From positions 1-7,773 of the forward strand of contig JAGUXU010000053.1 in assembly GCA_020061685.1 (NCBI GenBank): 7,773 nt of DNA, read 5' to 3'. Positions 6,170 to 7,773 of the stretch are shown in pieces (position 1 is the first letter of the stretch; every line of letters starts with the position of its first letter). This DNA is from Candidatus Omnitrophota bacterium. Lineage in GTDB: Bacteria; Omnitrophota; Gorgyraeia; Pluralincolimonadales; Pluralincolimonadaceae. The translations under genes and the position numbers were made by a program. The notes beneath the pieces are model-generated. The model was not told the origin of the DNA. It searched no databases and worked only from the letters and a program-made list of their open reading frames with translations.

Positions 6170-6874
6170 TTATTCTTCCGGAGGATATTGTTCGCCTTCC
6201 TTGGCCGCACGAATGCGGGTCAGATCCCAATAGGCCCTGCCCCCGTAAGTCACAAATGATATCCCCGTCAATTTAGCGCCTACGAGGCCGAGGTCATCGC
6301 AATAGATCTGCAATTTTTCCCATTTTCCGGCGTTGGGCAATGTGCCGTCATATAGCATGGGCTCGTCGTTGCTGAAGACGAAAACTTCTTCCTCTCCCTC
6401 GCGATATATTCCTATCTCGTCCTCTCTGCCGTCGTTCTCAAACCTGAATTTAAGCATTATGCCCTTCGGCATATTATCCGGATCGAGGTATATATATTGC
6501 TCTATCACGGAGTTTCTCGGGATTACGATGGGGTTTGTCCTGTAAGAATGTTCCGTGATGCCTTTCGCGGCGGATTCGGTATGCGATCTCTCGCCGCTAT
6601 ATTTTAATAACGTGTCCCACTCCCATACCCCTTCTGTGGTCGCGCCGTCAGGCAAGGCATCGTCTATCAAGACTACCTCTTCGCCCTCGGCAGGGACTTC
6701 GGGCACGGCTTCAGGCGCCGGCGCGGTCGTCTCGACTGCCGGTACCTCCGCAGCCGTCACCGCCTCTTCGGCGGGCGCGGGAACAGGGGCTTCGCCGCTC
6801 TCCTGTGGATCCGCCGCATTTGAATAAGAAAAAATAAAGAAGGCCGTTATTATCGTAAGGAAGTACTTCTTCAT
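6170..6874 (-). CDS. Exported protein with Ala/Pro/Glu-rich linker and unrecognised C-terminal domain
   Basis: I do not recognise this family with confidence. The 234-residue product has a clear signal peptide (MKKYFLTIITAFFIFSYSNA, likely cut after residue 20). A low-complexity linker rich in Ala, Pro, Glu and Val follows (about 21-68). The compact C-terminal domain (about 82-222) is rich in aromatic and acidic residues, including VWEWD (83-87), YRTNPIVIP (111-119), QYIYLDPDNMPKGIMLKFRF (126-145), GKWEKLQI (183-190) and GISFVTYGGRAYWDLTRI (204-221). Alternating hydrophobic strands and the Trp/Tyr content suggest a beta-sandwich of the lectin or carbohydrate-binding type, reminiscent of domains in planctomycete cell-surface proteins; this is inference only. 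GGAG lies 8 nt before the ATG, and tandem promoter-like sites lie just upstream, so this is likely the first gene of the envelope trio. Confidence 0.8.
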   Translation of the reverse strand: MKKYFLTIITAFFIFSYSNAADPQESGEAPVPAPAEEAVTAAEVPAVETTAPAPEAVPEVPAEGEEVVLIDDALPDGATTEGVWEWDTLLKYSGERSHTESAAKGITEHSYRTNPIVIPRNSVIEQYIYLDPDNMPKGIMLKFRFENDGREDEIGIYREGEEEVFVFSNDEPMLYDGTLPNAGKWEKLQIYCDDLGLVGAKLTGISFVTYGGRAYWDLTRIRAAKEGEQYPPEE

Positions 6875-6896
6875 GTAAGCGACTCCGTAAAATTAA

Positions 6897-6925
6897 ATGG
6901 TATCAAAAAACCGATTATATGTCAA
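6897..6925 (-). promoter_or_regulatory. Sigma70-like promoter candidate P2
   Basis: Read on the minus strand: TTGACA (6920-6925), a 17-nt spacer, then TACCAT (6897-6902). The -35 is perfect and the -10 matches 4 of 6. A start near 6890 would give a leader of about 16 nt containing the GGAG ribosome site. It overlaps P1, so the two could be alternatives. Confidence 0.5.
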
Positions 6926-6941
6926 ACTAAAACCGAGTCAA
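6914..6941 (-). promoter_or_regulatory. Sigma70-like promoter candidate P1
   Basis: Read on the minus strand: TTGACT (6936-6941), a 16-nt spacer, then TATAAT (6914-6919). The -35 matches 5 of 6 and the -10 is perfect. A start near 6907 would give a leader of about 33 nt for the exported-protein gene. The -35 lies within the last codons of the phosphate transporter gene. It is the best promoter match I saw in the intergenic regions and is well placed to drive the three-gene envelope cluster. Confidence 0.6.
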
Positions 6942-7773
6942 GCCGTAAGCTAACGCCGATATCGCCGCAGAGCACGGGATCGTCAGTATCCATGCCCATA
7001 TGATCCGCCCGGCGACACCCCACTTGACCGCGCTAAGGCGTTTGAGAGAGCCCACACCCATGATAGCGCCCGTGATGGTATGCGTGGTGCTGACAGGGAT
7101 ACCGAAACCCGATGCCATAAAGAGTGTGGCGGCCGCGCCGGATTCCGCGCAAAATCCGTCAACAGGCTTGAGCTTAGCGACCTTCTGGCCCATGGTCTTT
7201 ACGATACGCCATCCGCCGAACAGCGTGCCGAGGGCGATGGCGCCGTGGCAGCTAAGGACGATCCAGAACGGGATGTGAAATTCCTTTCCCAAAAATCCGG
7301 CGCTGAAAAGAAGGCTCGCGATGATGCCCATCGTCTTTTGCGCGTCATTCCCGCCGTGGCCCAGGCTGTAAAGCGCGGCGGACACCAACTGGCCCTTCCT
7401 GAATATATGGTCCACCTTTAACGGGGCGCTTCTCCTGAATAGGCGGTAAACGACGACGCCGAATACTATCCCTAATATGAAACCCAGTACCGGCGAAACA
7501 AAAATAAAGGTGACTGTCTTGGTTATACCTTTCCATACGAGCGCCTCCGGCCCTGTCTTGACCAGTGCCGCGCCGACCAGGCCCCCGATAAGCGCGTGGG
7601 ACGAGCTCGTCGGCAAACCGAGCCACCATGTGATGAGATTCCAGCCGCAGGCGCCCACGAGCGTACCGAAGATGACTCCCTTATCTACGACCGCGATATC
7701 TATGATACCTTTACCTAATGTATTGGCGACATGCAGCCCGAAGAAAAGGAACGCGATGAAATTGAAGAACGCC
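6927..7773 (-). CDS. Inorganic phosphate transporter, PiT family (N-terminus cut by window edge)
   Basis: Inner-membrane carrier taking up inorganic phosphate (as metal-phosphate or with a cation) down an ion gradient. The frame is open from 7772 to the TAG at 6927-6929, giving 281 residues; full-length relatives have about 330-420 or more, so the N-terminal part, with the first PiT signature, lies beyond the edge. Seen directly: HVANTLGKGIID near the edge, LPTSSSHALIGGLVGA (TSSSH at 7596-7610), the second PiT signature GHGGNDAQKTMGIIASLL (GGNDAQKTMG at 7326-7355), and PVSTTHTITGAIMGVG (7050-7097), plus many hydrophobic segments. The paired S-S/T-S/T-H motifs reflect the inverted repeat of the family. 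A GTG at 7658 is internal, not a start. Many bacteria place a PhoU-like DUF47 gene next to such transporters; that side is outside the window. Confidence 0.95.
   Translation of the reverse strand, partial: AFFNFIAFLFFGLHVANTLGKGIIDIAVVDKGVIFGTLVGACGWNLITWWLGLPTSSSHALIGGLVGAALVKTGPEALVWKGITKTVTFIFVSPVLGFILGIVFGVVVYRLFRRSAPLKVDHIFRKGQLVSAALYSLGHGGNDAQKTMGIIASLLFSAGFLGKEFHIPFWIVLSCHGAIALGTLFGGWRIVKTMGQKVAKLKPVDGFCAESGAAATLFMASGFGIPVSTTHTITGAIMGVGSLKRLSAVKWGVAGRIIWAWILTIPCSAAISALAYGLTRF

Noticed and set aside
6147..6230. 28-residue N-terminal extension of the PG-binding protein
   Set aside because: It overlaps the preceding gene and places a basic segment before the signal peptide; the Shine-Dalgarno supports the ATG at 6146.
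6672..6814. Ala/Pro/Glu codon-rich tract as a tandem DNA repeat or recombination site
   Set aside because: It is an imperfect low-complexity linker in frame within the exported protein; no unit repeats exactly at the DNA level.
6903..6912. T-run (minus strand) after the transporter stop as a terminator
   Set aside because: No inverted repeat precedes it; the nearby ACCGA repeats are direct, not inverted.
7656..7658. GTG at 7658 as the start of the phosphate transporter
   Set aside because: The frame stays open to the window edge and the upstream 38 codons encode family sequence (HVANTLGKGIID), so the true start is outside.

Overview
All eight genes visible here lie on the minus strand, so transcription runs from the right edge to the left edge. 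The window suggests a Gram-negative (diderm) bacterium. It has an OmpA/MotB-type peptidoglycan-anchoring lipoprotein, two other predicted exported proteins, the MEP isoprenoid pathway enzyme Dxr, and the bacterial uppS-cdsA-dxr cluster. A GH57 branching enzyme next to a DUF4912 protein, together with small secreted PG-binding and OmpA proteins, would fit an uncultivated lineage such as Omnitrophota or a deltaproteobacterium-like group. That placement is inference from gene content; no marker gene in the window settles it.

Right edge (6927-7773): the C-terminal part of a PiT-family phosphate transporter whose start lies outside the window. Immediately after its stop, and partly inside its last codons, are two overlapping sigma70-like promoter candidates firing leftward (6897-6941).

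Region 5023-6874 is a compact three-gene envelope cluster: an exported protein with an Ala/Pro/Glu-rich linker and an unrecognised C-terminal domain; an exported protein with one PG_binding_1 domain; and an OmpA-family lipoprotein with a coiled coil. Gene spacing (23-nt gap, then a 4-nt overlap) implies one transcript. It ends at an 11-bp hairpin (4966-4996) that may be a leaky terminator.

Region 1-4943 is a five-gene string with essentially no spacing: DUF4912 protein, GH57 1,4-alpha-glucan branching enzyme, uppS, cdsA and dxr (truncated by the left edge). Junctions are TAATG, a 1-nt gap, ATGA and ATGA, so the whole string looks translationally coupled. It joins alpha-glucan (glycogen-like) metabolism to undecaprenyl-phosphate, phospholipid and isoprenoid precursor synthesis. 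UppS makes the C55 carrier for peptidoglycan and surface polysaccharides. CdsA makes CDP-diacylglycerol. Dxr commits carbon to the isoprenoids that UppS consumes.

There is no intergenic stretch longer than 79 nt, and I see no RNA genes, mobile elements, CRISPR arrays or phage features. The least conventional parts are the secreted trio, the histone-H1-like basic tail on the DUF4912 protein, and the fusion of the glucan pair to the uppS operon. I do not see a clearly new defence or mobile system.
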